In this document: in pieces, positions 1-6,949 of the stretch
Layout: each line of letters opens with the position of its first letter
Numbering within the stretch: position 1 is the first letter of the stretch
DNA from: Deinococcales bacterium
GTDB lineage: Bacteria; Deinococcota; Deinococci; Deinococcales; JAAFIG01
DNA length: 36,849 nucleotides
Reading direction: 5' to 3'
NCBI GenBank assembly: GCA_013298185.1
Contig: JAAFJQ010000010.1
Span: 1 to 36,849 of the forward strand
Notes under the pieces: generated by a model
Told to the model about the DNA's origin: nothing
Seen by the model: the letters and a program-made list of their open reading frames with translations, nothing else
Database searches by the model: none
Program-made: the position numbers and the translations under genes

Positions 1-19
1 TTGTTCGGCTCGAGGATAA

Positions 20-895
20 GTGAGTAAGTCCGAACGCCTTGGTTTGGCTGGGGCTTTGGCTGCCGTGACCTCATGGGGCGCAAATTCAGTCATTCTAAAA
101 TTCTTAACTGGGCAAATGAGCGTTGAATTGCTGAATGCCTCGAGAATTTTGGTTGCCAGTGTGTTTTTCTTGGGGATTCTGGCTTTTTTACGCCGTGGTA
201 AGGGCTTACCTCAACTCGAGGCTCGAGATTGGTTGGCGATTGCCTCGGTGGGTGTGATAGGCACAAGTGTCTATCAGTTGCTTTTTGCCAATGGGATTAA
301 ACTCAGCAATGCCAGCATCACCGCGCTGATCTCGAGTACCAATCCGATTTGGGTGGGGATTCTTGGGGCGTTTTTGGGTTTGGGTTTCACCCGTTGGCAG
401 TTTATTGGTGTGCCTGTGACCATGATTGGGGTCGGCTTGCTTTCGTACTCGAGTATTGTCGGGGCGAATGTACAACCGCTTGGGGTGGCGCTCTTGATTG
501 CTTCTAACATGTGTTGGTCGGTGTATACGGTCATGTCTCGAGGGTTGATGCAGAAGATCAATCCGCTCGAGTTTACGGCACTGAGTTTTGTGCTTGGCGG
601 TTTGCCTTTTGTGTTGTTTTCGCTGCCAGCTTGGTCTGGGGCAGCAGCCATCTCGAGTACCACTTGGCTTTGGGTGGTTTTATCAGCCCTCATTGCCCAA
701 GTGATTGGTTTTATGGGCTGGTTTTTAGGGACTCAAGCCCTTGGCGCGGCTCGAGTCAGCGTATTTCTCAACATCACACCGCTTGTGGGTGTGGCATTGG
801 CAGCTGGTTTTCTTAGCGAACGAATTACGGTCATCAAGGTTATTGCGGGCATCATTATTTTGTTTGGTGTGTGGTTAGCCAATAAAAAAGGGTAG
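20..895 (+). CDS. EamA/DMT-family membrane transporter
   Basis: This 291-residue protein is hydrophobic throughout and has the two-fold layout of the drug/metabolite transporter superfamily: two EamA repeats, about residues 8-140 and 150-287, with about ten membrane helices in all. The N-terminal MSKSERLGLAGALAAVTSWG and the second-repeat stretch around SNMCWSVYTVMSRGLM are typical EamA helix starts. Such proteins export or import small metabolites; the substrate cannot be told from the sequence. The start is a GTG, with GAGG at 12-15 just upstream as a short Shine-Dalgarno. The gene converges on the GGDEF gene, leaving 16 bp between the stop codons. Family assignment is firm; substrate unknown. 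Confidence 0.85.
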   Translation: MSKSERLGLAGALAAVTSWGANSVILKFLTGQMSVELLNASRILVASVFFLGILAFLRRGKGLPQLEARDWLAIASVGVIGTSVYQLLFANGIKLSNASITALISSTNPIWVGILGAFLGLGFTRWQFIGVPVTMIGVGLLSYSSIVGANVQPLGVALLIASNMCWSVYTVMSRGLMQKINPLEFTALSFVLGGLPFVLFSLPAWSGAAAISSTTWLWVVLSALIAQVIGFMGWFLGTQALGAARVSVFLNITPLVGVALAAGFLSERITVIKVIAGIIILFGVWLANKKG

Positions 896-911
896 TGTTC
901 ATCAAACACAA

Positions 912-2585
912 TCATTCCTCGAGAATCAAACCAGATAAAGTGAAATGGGTTTTTTCAGTCACTACCCTATTTTTTCCATTGCGTTTAGCACGGTACATTT
1001 GCTCATCGGCTAGTTGCAAAAGTTTTTCATGATTCTGAACTTCGGAATTGACCGCGATTCCAATCGAAGCCGTGACTTTGAGCCTTGGATGTATTTCATC
1101 CCACGGATATTCTTCAATGCTTTTGCGTAGGCGCTCGCAAATCACCTGGGCTTGCTCGAGTGAGGCTTTTGGTAAGGCTAAAACAAATTCTTCGCCTCCA
1201 TACCGAGCAGCTACATCTTTGGCACGCACACAATTTCGCATCAGTTGCCCAACTGTACAAAGCACTTGATCGCCAACGTGATGCGAGAATTGATCGTTGA
1301 TTGACTTAAAGTTATCCAAATCGAGCAAAGCTAAACTTAGCAGATCATCGTTAAGTTGGGCTTTTTGAAATTCCAATTCCAAAACCTGCTCGAGAAAACG
1401 GCGGTTGTGGACACCTGTTAGAGAATCCTGCTTTACCATCACTTCGAGTTGCTGGGTTTTGACCCCTAGCTCCTCGAGCAGTTGGGCTTTGGCTCGGTCA
1501 GATTCTTGAACTCGCTCAAGCAGTTGAGCCAGTTCAACTGTTTTCAGGCGGCTGATTTCAGCTTCTGCCACGGTTTTTTCAAAGTCCCGCTCAAGGGTAA
1601 AAAGCCGAAGTTCTTGTTCAGCGTTATGCTGACGTTGCTGTTCATGAACTTTGTGATAACGCTCAAAGGCTTCGAGTGCAGCTTCTGAATTTTTTTGCAT
1701 TTTGTGAATTTCATATTCGGCATGAGCAATTTGGGCTTGCACTGGAATAAATTTAAGTTCAATTGCAATTTCTTTGGCTTCGAGTAGCGAATCCAAAGCA
1801 TCTTTGTAATCTTTCATTTTTTGTTGCACTTTTGCAATGTTTAATAAGCAAAATATTTTGCCTTCTGGTGTAAGACCATCTTCGAGCATTTGCAATGCCT
1901 GATAGAGTATTCGCAACGCTTGATGGTTTTTTCCTTGTTTTGCAATGGCTTCACCAAGGTTGACCAGGTTGCGAATCTGATGTTGTTTTAAGTCGTGGTG
2001 CTTGGCTACTTCAATGACTTTCTCAAGCAGAGCTACAGCTTCTTTATATTTACCCAAAGCAGTATAGCTTACTGCCAAATTGCCTTGTGCCTCGAGTTGG
2101 CGAATAGGGTTTGGATATTCCTTCAGTGTTTGTAATGCACCATAAAAATAAGAGATCGCTTCATCGTGCCGACCCAAATCTTGCAACAAAAAACCAATAT
2201 TGAGTTTTAATGGCGTGAGTGATTCAATTTGATGCAAACTTTCATAAATTTTTTGAGCGTTTTCAAGGTGGTTAAGCGCATTATTGGTATTGCCCATATT
2301 TCGATACACCCCAGCTAAACAATTGCTGGATTCGGCAATGAGTTCGGGCATTTGGTAGCGCCTTCCGGTCTCGAGAGCGGCATTGAGCCGATCCCAAGCA
2401 GATTCCAGATCACCTCCGATCAAATCCATGTAACCAAGGTTGCGGTATGCTAAACCAATAGCAATAGAATCAGCTTCGAGTTTCGCCTGTTTTAATACAG
2501 CTTTACTACCCGAAATCAATTTCTTGGGTTGTTGATGACGCTCAGCCCAAAGCAATTCTAGGTTTTTTTGAAGTTGGTTTGGCAT
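912..2585 (-). CDS. TPR-repeat diguanylate cyclase (GGDEF)
   Basis: A 557-residue soluble protein without signal peptide. Residues about 1-310 are a run of tetratricopeptide repeats, 310-385 form a probable coiled coil rich in Glu, Leu and Gln, and 385-545 are a GGDEF domain. The active-site loop is GGEEF, competent in the family, and an RAKD (RxxD) inhibitory site lies five residues before it, so product inhibition by c-di-GMP is expected. It probably makes c-di-GMP in response to a signal or partner bound by the TPR region. A TAAACT box only five bases before the ATG suggests a leaderless message. It lies 38 bp downstream of the subtilisin-like gene but has its own promoter. An HD-GYP protein encoded at 27785-28840 could be an opposing enzyme. 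Confidence 0.9.
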   Translation of the reverse strand: MPNQLQKNLELLWAERHQQPKKLISGSKAVLKQAKLEADSIAIGLAYRNLGYMDLIGGDLESAWDRLNAALETGRRYQMPELIAESSNCLAGVYRNMGNTNNALNHLENAQKIYESLHQIESLTPLKLNIGFLLQDLGRHDEAISYFYGALQTLKEYPNPIRQLEAQGNLAVSYTALGKYKEAVALLEKVIEVAKHHDLKQHQIRNLVNLGEAIAKQGKNHQALRILYQALQMLEDGLTPEGKIFCLLNIAKVQQKMKDYKDALDSLLEAKEIAIELKFIPVQAQIAHAEYEIHKMQKNSEAALEAFERYHKVHEQQRQHNAEQELRLFTLERDFEKTVAEAEISRLKTVELAQLLERVQESDRAKAQLLEELGVKTQQLEVMVKQDSLTGVHNRRFLEQVLELEFQKAQLNDDLLSLALLDLDNFKSINDQFSHHVGDQVLCTVGQLMRNCVRAKDVAARYGGEEFVLALPKASLEQAQVICERLRKSIEEYPWDEIHPRLKVTASIGIAVNSEVQNHEKLLQLADEQMYRAKRNGKNRVVTEKTHFTLSGLILEE

Positions 2586-2590
2586 AGGTT

Positions 2591-2596
2591 AGTTTA
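2591..2596 (-). promoter_or_regulatory. -10 box of a leaderless promoter (GGDEF gene)
   Basis: TAAACT on the minus strand, preceded by GGT, ends five bases before the ATG at 2585. It follows the TAnnnT-then-start pattern seen at many genes here. No clear -35 element. Confidence 0.5.
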
Positions 2597-2623
2597 ACCT
2601 TAAAACAACAAATTGATGTGCCA

Positions 2624-3895
2624 CTACTTTAATTTCTTGACCTCTTGGGCAAAGTTTCTTAAGTCTAGCCTACCGCGACCAATTTCTTTTTTGCGATTCG
2701 GATTGAATTTTTCGATGTTAAACGATTTTTCTCTGACTGCCTTACCAAGATCTCGTAAATCTTGATATGGTCTTTCTGCCAGTGCCAATGCCAAACTCGC
2801 TGCAACCATTGGGGCTGCCATCGAAGTACCACTCCAGGCTGCCACACGGTTATCAGGAGCAGGAGCATAAATCAATTCTCCTGGAGCCGACATACCGACA
2901 TCGTCTTTGCCGTAACTCGAGAAACGCGAAAGTTCATCAAATTTATTAACGCTGGTGACACTGATTGCCATGTCTCCCCACCGCCCATTTTTGCCGTTGC
3001 TGCCACAGGCTCGGGCTGGGAAATTCACATCATTATCACCATTGTTGCCACTTGCGGTCACAACAAAAACACCTTTTCGGGTGGCATTATCGAGTGCCAA
3101 GGCTAAAGCGGCTGAGTCGTATGTCCCCAACGAGAGGTTAATGACCTTTGCGCCTTTTTGAACTGCCCAATTGATTGCTGATACGACATCGTCAGAGTCG
3201 CCTGTTCCATTGCCATCCAAAACCCTGAGAGGCATGATTTGAGCTTTTTCTGCAATTTGGGCAATAATCCCAGCAATATTTGTTCCATGTCCGTATGCCT
3301 CGCCCTTGGTTTCTTGAGGCACAGTATCATTGTCCACGAAATCATACCGTTCGGATGGTGCAACCAAACGATTCGCAAAAGCAGGGTGGGTTAAGTCTAT
3401 ACCTGTGTCTATCACAGCAATTTTGACTCCCATACCTCGTTTTGAAAAGCTGGCTTGTGCTTCTGACAAGCCAATTTGTCGCCAAATGTCTTGATTTTGA
3501 CCAGTTTTGAAGACACTGTCTTGACCTGTAGACCACGTAGACCAACCCGTAGACCACGTAGACCAACCCGTAGACCACGTAGACCAGCCTGTTGAGCGCA
3601 CAGGCATACCAAGATCTGTAGCAGCCTTTCTGGTCTCGAGAATTTGCATCACTCGTAAGTTGTTTGACCTGACTGCACCCTGCAAACTCAAACGCTGGTT
3701 GGATTCTTCTCCAACAATGGCTTGTCCAAGTTCTGGATACCAAGCCACCAAGCGGTTGCCGTACATTTCTGGTGTGTCGCCTGATTGAATCGGAACGATC
3801 AGCAGATTCTCAATCTGACTGGTGGTTGGTGTTTGACTGCAAGCAAGGAGACCAAGCGTTAAAGTAAGACCTAAGATTTTTCGGTGGGGTTTCAT
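2624..3895 (-). CDS. Subtilisin-like serine protease (S8), predicted lipoprotein
   Basis: The chosen start at 3895 gives 423 residues beginning MKPHRKILGLTLTLGLLAC, a lipoprotein signal with an LLAC lipobox; AGGAG lies about ten bases upstream. An upstream in-frame start at 3952 would bury this signal. The S8 catalytic motifs are present in order: VIDTGIDLTHP (Asp), HGTNIAG (His) and GTSMAAP (Ser). The mature N-terminus (about residues 25-95) looks like a short propeptide. Between it and the catalytic domain lies a tandem stretch of GWSTWST units encoded by a 21-bp DNA repeat, probably a linker. It is likely an extracytoplasmic protease held on the membrane. Substrate unknown. Very few CTCGAG sites occur in it. 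Confidence 0.9.
   Translation of the reverse strand: MKPHRKILGLTLTLGLLACSQTPTTSQIENLLIVPIQSGDTPEMYGNRLVAWYPELGQAIVGEESNQRLSLQGAVRSNNLRVMQILETRKAATDLGMPVRSTGWSTWSTGWSTWSTGWSTWSTGQDSVFKTGQNQDIWRQIGLSEAQASFSKRGMGVKIAVIDTGIDLTHPAFANRLVAPSERYDFVDNDTVPQETKGEAYGHGTNIAGIIAQIAEKAQIMPLRVLDGNGTGDSDDVVSAINWAVQKGAKVINLSLGTYDSAALALALDNATRKGVFVVTASGNNGDNDVNFPARACGSNGKNGRWGDMAISVTSVNKFDELSRFSSYGKDDVGMSAPGELIYAPAPDNRVAAWSGTSMAAPMVAASLALALAERPYQDLRDLGKAVREKSFNIEKFNPNRKKEIGRGRLDLRNFAQEVKKLK
3528..3590 (-). repeat. Three tandem 21-bp units inside the protease gene
   Basis: Units at 3528-3548, 3549-3569 and 3570-3590. The first two are identical and the third differs at its end. On the minus strand they encode repeated GWSTWST. 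Slippage within the frame would change the linker length by seven residues without breaking the gene. Confidence 0.9.
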
Positions 3896-3940
3896 GTTTA
3901 TTTTCTCCTGTTGGATGACGCAAAGACTAAAGCTGCGTGT

Positions 3941-3946
3941 ATCATA
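3941..3946 (-). promoter_or_regulatory. Probable -10 box for the S8 protease gene
   Basis: TATGAT on the minus strand, about 45 bp before the ATG at 3895, leaving a short leader that contains an AGGAG ribosome site. The -35 is poor. Confidence 0.45.
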
Positions 3947-4000
3947 GTTCATATTTCACTTTTTTGCAGGCAGTTTGGTCACAGTTCAAAAATTTCAAGT

Positions 4001-4084
4001 AACTGTAAGATTACATCGCCTTGGACAACTGCTTTTTGACTAACCTTAGGTGAGAGTTAAAGAAATCGGGCAAATCTTACAGTT
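4001..4084. promoter_or_regulatory. Perfect 12-bp inverted repeat in the protease/lysZ divergent spacer
   Basis: AACTGTAAGATT at 4001-4012 and its exact reverse complement AATCTTACAGTT at 4073-4084, separated by 60 bp. The 250-bp spacer holds the divergent promoters of the protease gene and lysZ. The half-sites could be a pair of operator sites for a DNA-looping regulator. A stem with a 60-nt loop is less likely. No regulator gene can be assigned. Confidence 0.5.
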
Positions 4085-4134
4085 TTCTTACACTCCTTTA
4101 CAAATTCTTCAAGACAACAATGCTCAAAAATTGT

Positions 4135-4140
4135 TAGACT
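4135..4140 (+). promoter_or_regulatory. -10 box of a leaderless promoter (lysZ)
   Basis: TAGACT, preceded by GTT, ends five bases before the GTG start of lysZ. The same TTAGACT string stands directly before several other genes of the window. Confidence 0.6.
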
Positions 4141-4145
4141 GAGTT

Positions 4146-4949
4146 GTGATTGTGGTTAAAGTTGGCGGTAGTTTAGGCATAGACTATGATGCGGTTTGCA
4201 ATGACATTGCTGACCTGTGGCTCGAGGGCAAAAAACTGGTTTTGGTACATGGCGGCAGCGCTGAAACCAATCGGATTGCCGAACTCTTAGGGCATCCGCC
4301 CAAATTTGTCACCAGCCCAAGTGGGTACACCAGTCGCTTTACAGACCGTGAAACCTTAGAAATTTTTGAAATGGTGTACTGCGGCAAGCAAAATAAAGGC
4401 ATCGTCGAACGCTTGCAGCGCCGTGGGGTCAATGCCGTGGGCTTATCTGGTTTGGATGGCAGGATTTTTGAAGGCAAGCACAAGGATTCTGTCCGAGCTG
4501 TCGAAAATGGCAAAGTCAAAGTGCTGCGCGGCGACCATACAGGCACAGTCGAAAAAGTCAACGGTGCGCTGCTGCATTTGTTACTCGAGAACGGCTATTT
4601 GCCTGTGCTGACCCCGCCCGCCTCGAGTTTTGAGGGCGTGGCAATCAATGTGGATGGCGACAGAGCAGCGGCAGCCCTTGCGACTGAACTGAAAGCCGAG
4701 GCATTGTTGTTACTGAGCAACGTTCCTGGACTCTTAAAGAACTTCCCCGACGAATCCAGTTTGATTAAGCATATTCCCGCCAACGATGTGGAAAGCTACC
4801 TCGAGTTTGCCCAAGACCGCATGAAGAAAAAAGTGCTAGGTGCAGCCGAAGCCGTCCAAGGCGGGTGTCAGCGCGTGATTTTTGGCGATGCGAGGCTCGA
4901 GAAGCCAGTTTCCAAGGCTCTGGCTGGCATGGGAACTGTGGTTTCATGA
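4146..4949 (+). CDS. lysZ: [LysW]-aminoadipate kinase
   Basis: A 267-residue amino-acid kinase that phosphorylates the side-chain carboxylate of LysW-bound 2-aminoadipate in the lysine pathway used by Thermus, Deinococcus and many archaea. The glycine-rich KVGGS at residues 5-9, HGGSAETN near 36, NVDGDRAA near 169 and the terminal GMGTVVS fit the ArgB/LysZ fold. The stretch SPSGYTSRFTDRETLEIFEM matches LysZ better than ArgB acetylglutamate kinase. Length is normal. The start is GTG directly behind a TAGACT box, giving a leaderless transcript. The gene stands alone, convergent with the nucleoside hydrolase gene; other lys genes are outside the window. A bifunctional role in arginine synthesis is possible in this family. 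Confidence 0.88.
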   Translation: MIVVKVGGSLGIDYDAVCNDIADLWLEGKKLVLVHGGSAETNRIAELLGHPPKFVTSPSGYTSRFTDRETLEIFEMVYCGKQNKGIVERLQRRGVNAVGLSGLDGRIFEGKHKDSVRAVENGKVKVLRGDHTGTVEKVNGALLHLLLENGYLPVLTPPASSFEGVAINVDGDRAAAALATELKAEALLLLSNVPGLLKNFPDESSLIKHIPANDVESYLEFAQDRMKKKVLGAAEAVQGGCQRVIFGDARLEKPVSKALAGMGTVVS

Positions 4950-4950
4950 T

Positions 4951-5874
4951 TTACGGCAACTGAGCCAAACGCTCAGCAATCAAAGCAAAGTAGGCATCCG
5001 CATCCACCTCGAGCGCCACATGGGTGTTGGCTTGGTGCTTGGTGACTTGGTAAACATCCACCACAGTACGCCCAAACGATGGGGTCAAGGCACAATCCAC
5101 ATCCACATGCAGGTACTCGAGCTTAAACAAATCTGGGCGCAGCAAGTAAGCAATCACGCACGGGTCATGCAGGGCGGGACCCGCGTAGCCGTAGCGTTTT
5201 TGATATGCCAGCTTGAAGAACTCGAGCAGTTCAGCCGCCACCAGACTGGTTTTGTTGCCATTTTGGCAAATCGCTTGGATGTGCTGTGGCAGTGCTAACG
5301 CCTGATGCGTCACATTTAAGCCAAACATGGTGGTAGGTACGGGGCTGTCGAACACGATTTTTGCAGCGTGAGGGTCGCAGAGGATGTTGAATTCAGCCGC
5401 AGGTGACCAGTTGCCTAAGCCTGTGCTGCCACCCATCAGCACAATTTGTTGAATCAGTGGCACAATTTTTGGCTCGAGTCGCATGGCGAGTGCGAGGTTT
5501 GTCATTGGTCCAACGGGGCAAATCGTAACCTCATTGGGGTGTTGCATCACGGTTTCAATGATGAAATCCACGGCTCGAGTCGTTTCAGCGCCGCGTGTCG
5601 GTTCGGGCAGCACTGGACCATCCAAGCCACTGCGTCCGTGAACAAATTCAGCTGAGATTCGCTCTGCAATCATGGGCAGTGGCACACCCGCGTAAATTGG
5701 TACGCTTGATCCGCAGAGTTCTCGGATTTTCAGGGCATTGTTCAGGGTATTCTCGAGTCCAACATTGCCGTAGGTCACGGTGATACCCAGCACCTCGAGT
5801 TCGGGGCTGGCAAGTGCCAACATGATCGCCAGTGCGTCGTCGTGTCCGGGGTCGCAATCCAAAATGATTTTCAT
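4951..5874 (-). CDS. Inosine/uridine-preferring nucleoside hydrolase family protein
   Basis: A 307-residue cytosolic hydrolase that cleaves the N-glycosidic bond of ribonucleosides to give base and ribose. The calcium-binding signature DCDPGHDDA is at residues 6-14, with the later family motifs VGPMTNLALA, LMGGS and HDPC. Length is usual for the IUNH/RihA type. Whether it prefers pyrimidine or purine nucleosides cannot be read from the sequence. A TAGACT box seven bases before the ATG suggests leaderless transcription. It is divergent from rph across a 63-bp spacer and ends one base from the lysZ stop codon. Confidence 0.9.
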   Translation of the reverse strand: MKIILDCDPGHDDALAIMLALASPELEVLGITVTYGNVGLENTLNNALKIRELCGSSVPIYAGVPLPMIAERISAEFVHGRSGLDGPVLPEPTRGAETTRAVDFIIETVMQHPNEVTICPVGPMTNLALAMRLEPKIVPLIQQIVLMGGSTGLGNWSPAAEFNILCDPHAAKIVFDSPVPTTMFGLNVTHQALALPQHIQAICQNGNKTSLVAAELLEFFKLAYQKRYGYAGPALHDPCVIAYLLRPDLFKLEYLHVDVDCALTPSFGRTVVDVYQVTKHQANTHVALEVDADAYFALIAERLAQLP

Positions 5875-5881
5875 TCATCAC

Positions 5882-5887
5882 AGTCTA
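5882..5887 (-). promoter_or_regulatory. -10 box of a leaderless promoter (nucleoside hydrolase)
   Basis: TAGACT on the minus strand ends seven bases before the ATG at 5874. Confidence 0.6.
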
Positions 5888-5919
5888 CAAGTTTTTTCTG
5901 GATCGAGTGATTTTGGTGT

Positions 5920-5925
5920 TAGACT
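5920..5925 (+). promoter_or_regulatory. -10 box upstream of rph
   Basis: TAGACT in the context GTGTTAGACT ends 12 bases before the rph ATG, so the message would have a leader of only about five bases. Confidence 0.5.
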
Positions 5926-5937
5926 CCCGCTTAGTTT

Positions 5938-6675
5938 ATGCCTAAACGAACCAACCGCGACCTCCTCGAGCTTCGATCACTTGAGGTGCAAACCAAAGTC
6001 AATGCCTATGCCGAAGGCTCGAGTCTGGTGAAACTCGGTCATACCCATGTGCTGTGTACAGTAACTTTAGAGCATCAAGTGCCGCGTCATATCATGGACA
6101 GGCGCGATGCCAATGGTAAGAAGCTGCCGCCAACAGGTTGGTTGATGGCTGAGTACAACCTCCTGCCTCGAGCCACCCATGAACGCACCCAACGTGAACG
6201 CCAAAAACTCGGTGGGCGCACCCAAGAGATTCAGCGTTTGCTTGGGCGGGTTTTTCGTTCGGTGGTGGATTTGGATTTGTTCAAAGGCAAAACTTTGGTC
6301 ATAGACTGCGATGTCCTCCAAGCCGATGGTGGCACTCGAGTAACAAGTGTCCTCGCAGGTTACGCTGCTCTGCACGACCTTTGCAACCGCATGACTCGAG
6401 CCGGCACTCTGGATGACTGGGCGCTCCGAGCCGAAGTTGGTGCAGTCAGTGTAGGCTTGGTGGACGGTGAAATCCGCCTTGATTTGGATTATCTCGAGGA
6501 CTCAAGCGCCCAAGCCGACATCAACATCATTGCCACCAGCACAGGGCGTATCATCGAAGTCCAAGGCGGCTCTGAAGGCGAGAGTATCTCTCAAGATCAT
6601 TTCCTCGAGATGCTCTCCGTTGGCATTGATGGAGTGAAAACCTTGGTCGAACGCCTCAAACCCCAATTAAAGTAA
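5938..6675 (+). CDS. rph: Ribonuclease PH
   Basis: A 245-residue phosphorolytic 3'-5' exoribonuclease that trims tRNA 3' ends using phosphate. The family signature DCDVLQADGGTRVTSVLAGY lies near residue 122, with RATHERTQRER near 77 and the N-terminal RDLLELRSLEVQTKVNAYAEGSS typical of RNase PH. Length is standard and no fused RdgB domain is present. The start is ATG with almost no leader behind a TAGACT box. Its stop is followed within two bases by the -35 of the pyrG promoter and then by a hairpin that can serve as its terminator. Confidence 0.93.
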   Translation: MPKRTNRDLLELRSLEVQTKVNAYAEGSSLVKLGHTHVLCTVTLEHQVPRHIMDRRDANGKKLPPTGWLMAEYNLLPRATHERTQRERQKLGGRTQEIQRLLGRVFRSVVDLDLFKGKTLVIDCDVLQADGGTRVTSVLAGYAALHDLCNRMTRAGTLDDWALRAEVGAVSVGLVDGEIRLDLDYLEDSSAQADINIIATSTGRIIEVQGGSEGESISQDHFLEMLSVGIDGVKTLVERLKPQLK

Positions 6676-6676
6676 C

Positions 6677-6705
6677 TTGCCAATCCAGATCAAAAAGCGT
6701 AGACT
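6677..6705 (+). promoter_or_regulatory. Promoter TTGCCA-17-TAGACT before pyrG
   Basis: TTGCCA (6677-6682), a 17-bp spacer and TAGACT (6700-6705). The predicted start is at the C run 6711-6713, the first bases of the hairpin at 6711-6734. The leader to pyrG would be about 238 nt. Confidence 0.6.
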
Positions 6706-6710
6706 CAAAT

Positions 6711-6741
6711 CCCGTGAGGTGAAAACCCCTCGGGTTTTTTT
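6711..6741 (+). terminator. Hairpin plus T run: rph terminator or pyrG leader attenuator
   Basis: CCCGTGAGG (6711-6719) pairs with CCCCTCGGG (6726-6734) with two mismatches, followed by seven T. It can end rph transcripts. Because the pyrG promoter places its start at the first C bases of the 5' arm, the hairpin could also control pyrG. Confidence 0.6.
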
Positions 6742-6878
6742 ATGTCATTTTTTAACTCGAGCCGAATGCGTGGTATCAAAAATTCTCGAGAATTGTGTGC
6801 TGTGCAAGCCCAGAACCAACGGATAAATCAAGTTACACATCACCCGAATTAACATTCAAGAAGTATGTCCAGTACAAA

Positions 6879-6913
6879 TTTTCTCTTTCCTCTTTTTTCT
6901 TTTCTCTTTCCTC
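6879..6913 (+). repeat. Five pyrimidine heptads (TTTYYTC) in the pyrG leader
   Basis: TTTTCTC, TTTCCTC, TTTTTTC, TTTTCTC and TTTCCTC follow one another in exact seven-base phase. The tract lies just before a GNRA-type hairpin and the pyrG ribosome site. Similar heptads occur at 17377-17453, 19801-19983 and 22399-22426. Confidence 0.75.
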
Positions 6914-6914
6914 T

Positions 6915-6928
6915 GGGTCGCAAGACCC
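6915..6928 (+). promoter_or_regulatory. GNRA tetraloop hairpin upstream of pyrG
   Basis: GGGTC-GCAA-GACCC is a perfect five-pair stem closed by a GCAA tetraloop, about ten bases before the AGGAG site of pyrG. It could shape ribosome access. No T run follows, so it is not an intrinsic terminator. Confidence 0.55.
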
Positions 6929-6949
6929 GCCCGCAGCTAGGAGCTAATC

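Noticed and set aside
4146-4949. argB, acetylglutamate kinase
   Set aside because: The SPSGYTSRFTDRETLE segment and Deinococcota context fit LysZ better; dual use cannot be excluded.
6915-6928. Terminator directly before pyrG
   Set aside because: The GCAA-capped stem is short and has no T run after it; it lies just before the ribosome site and is better read as a leader hairpin.
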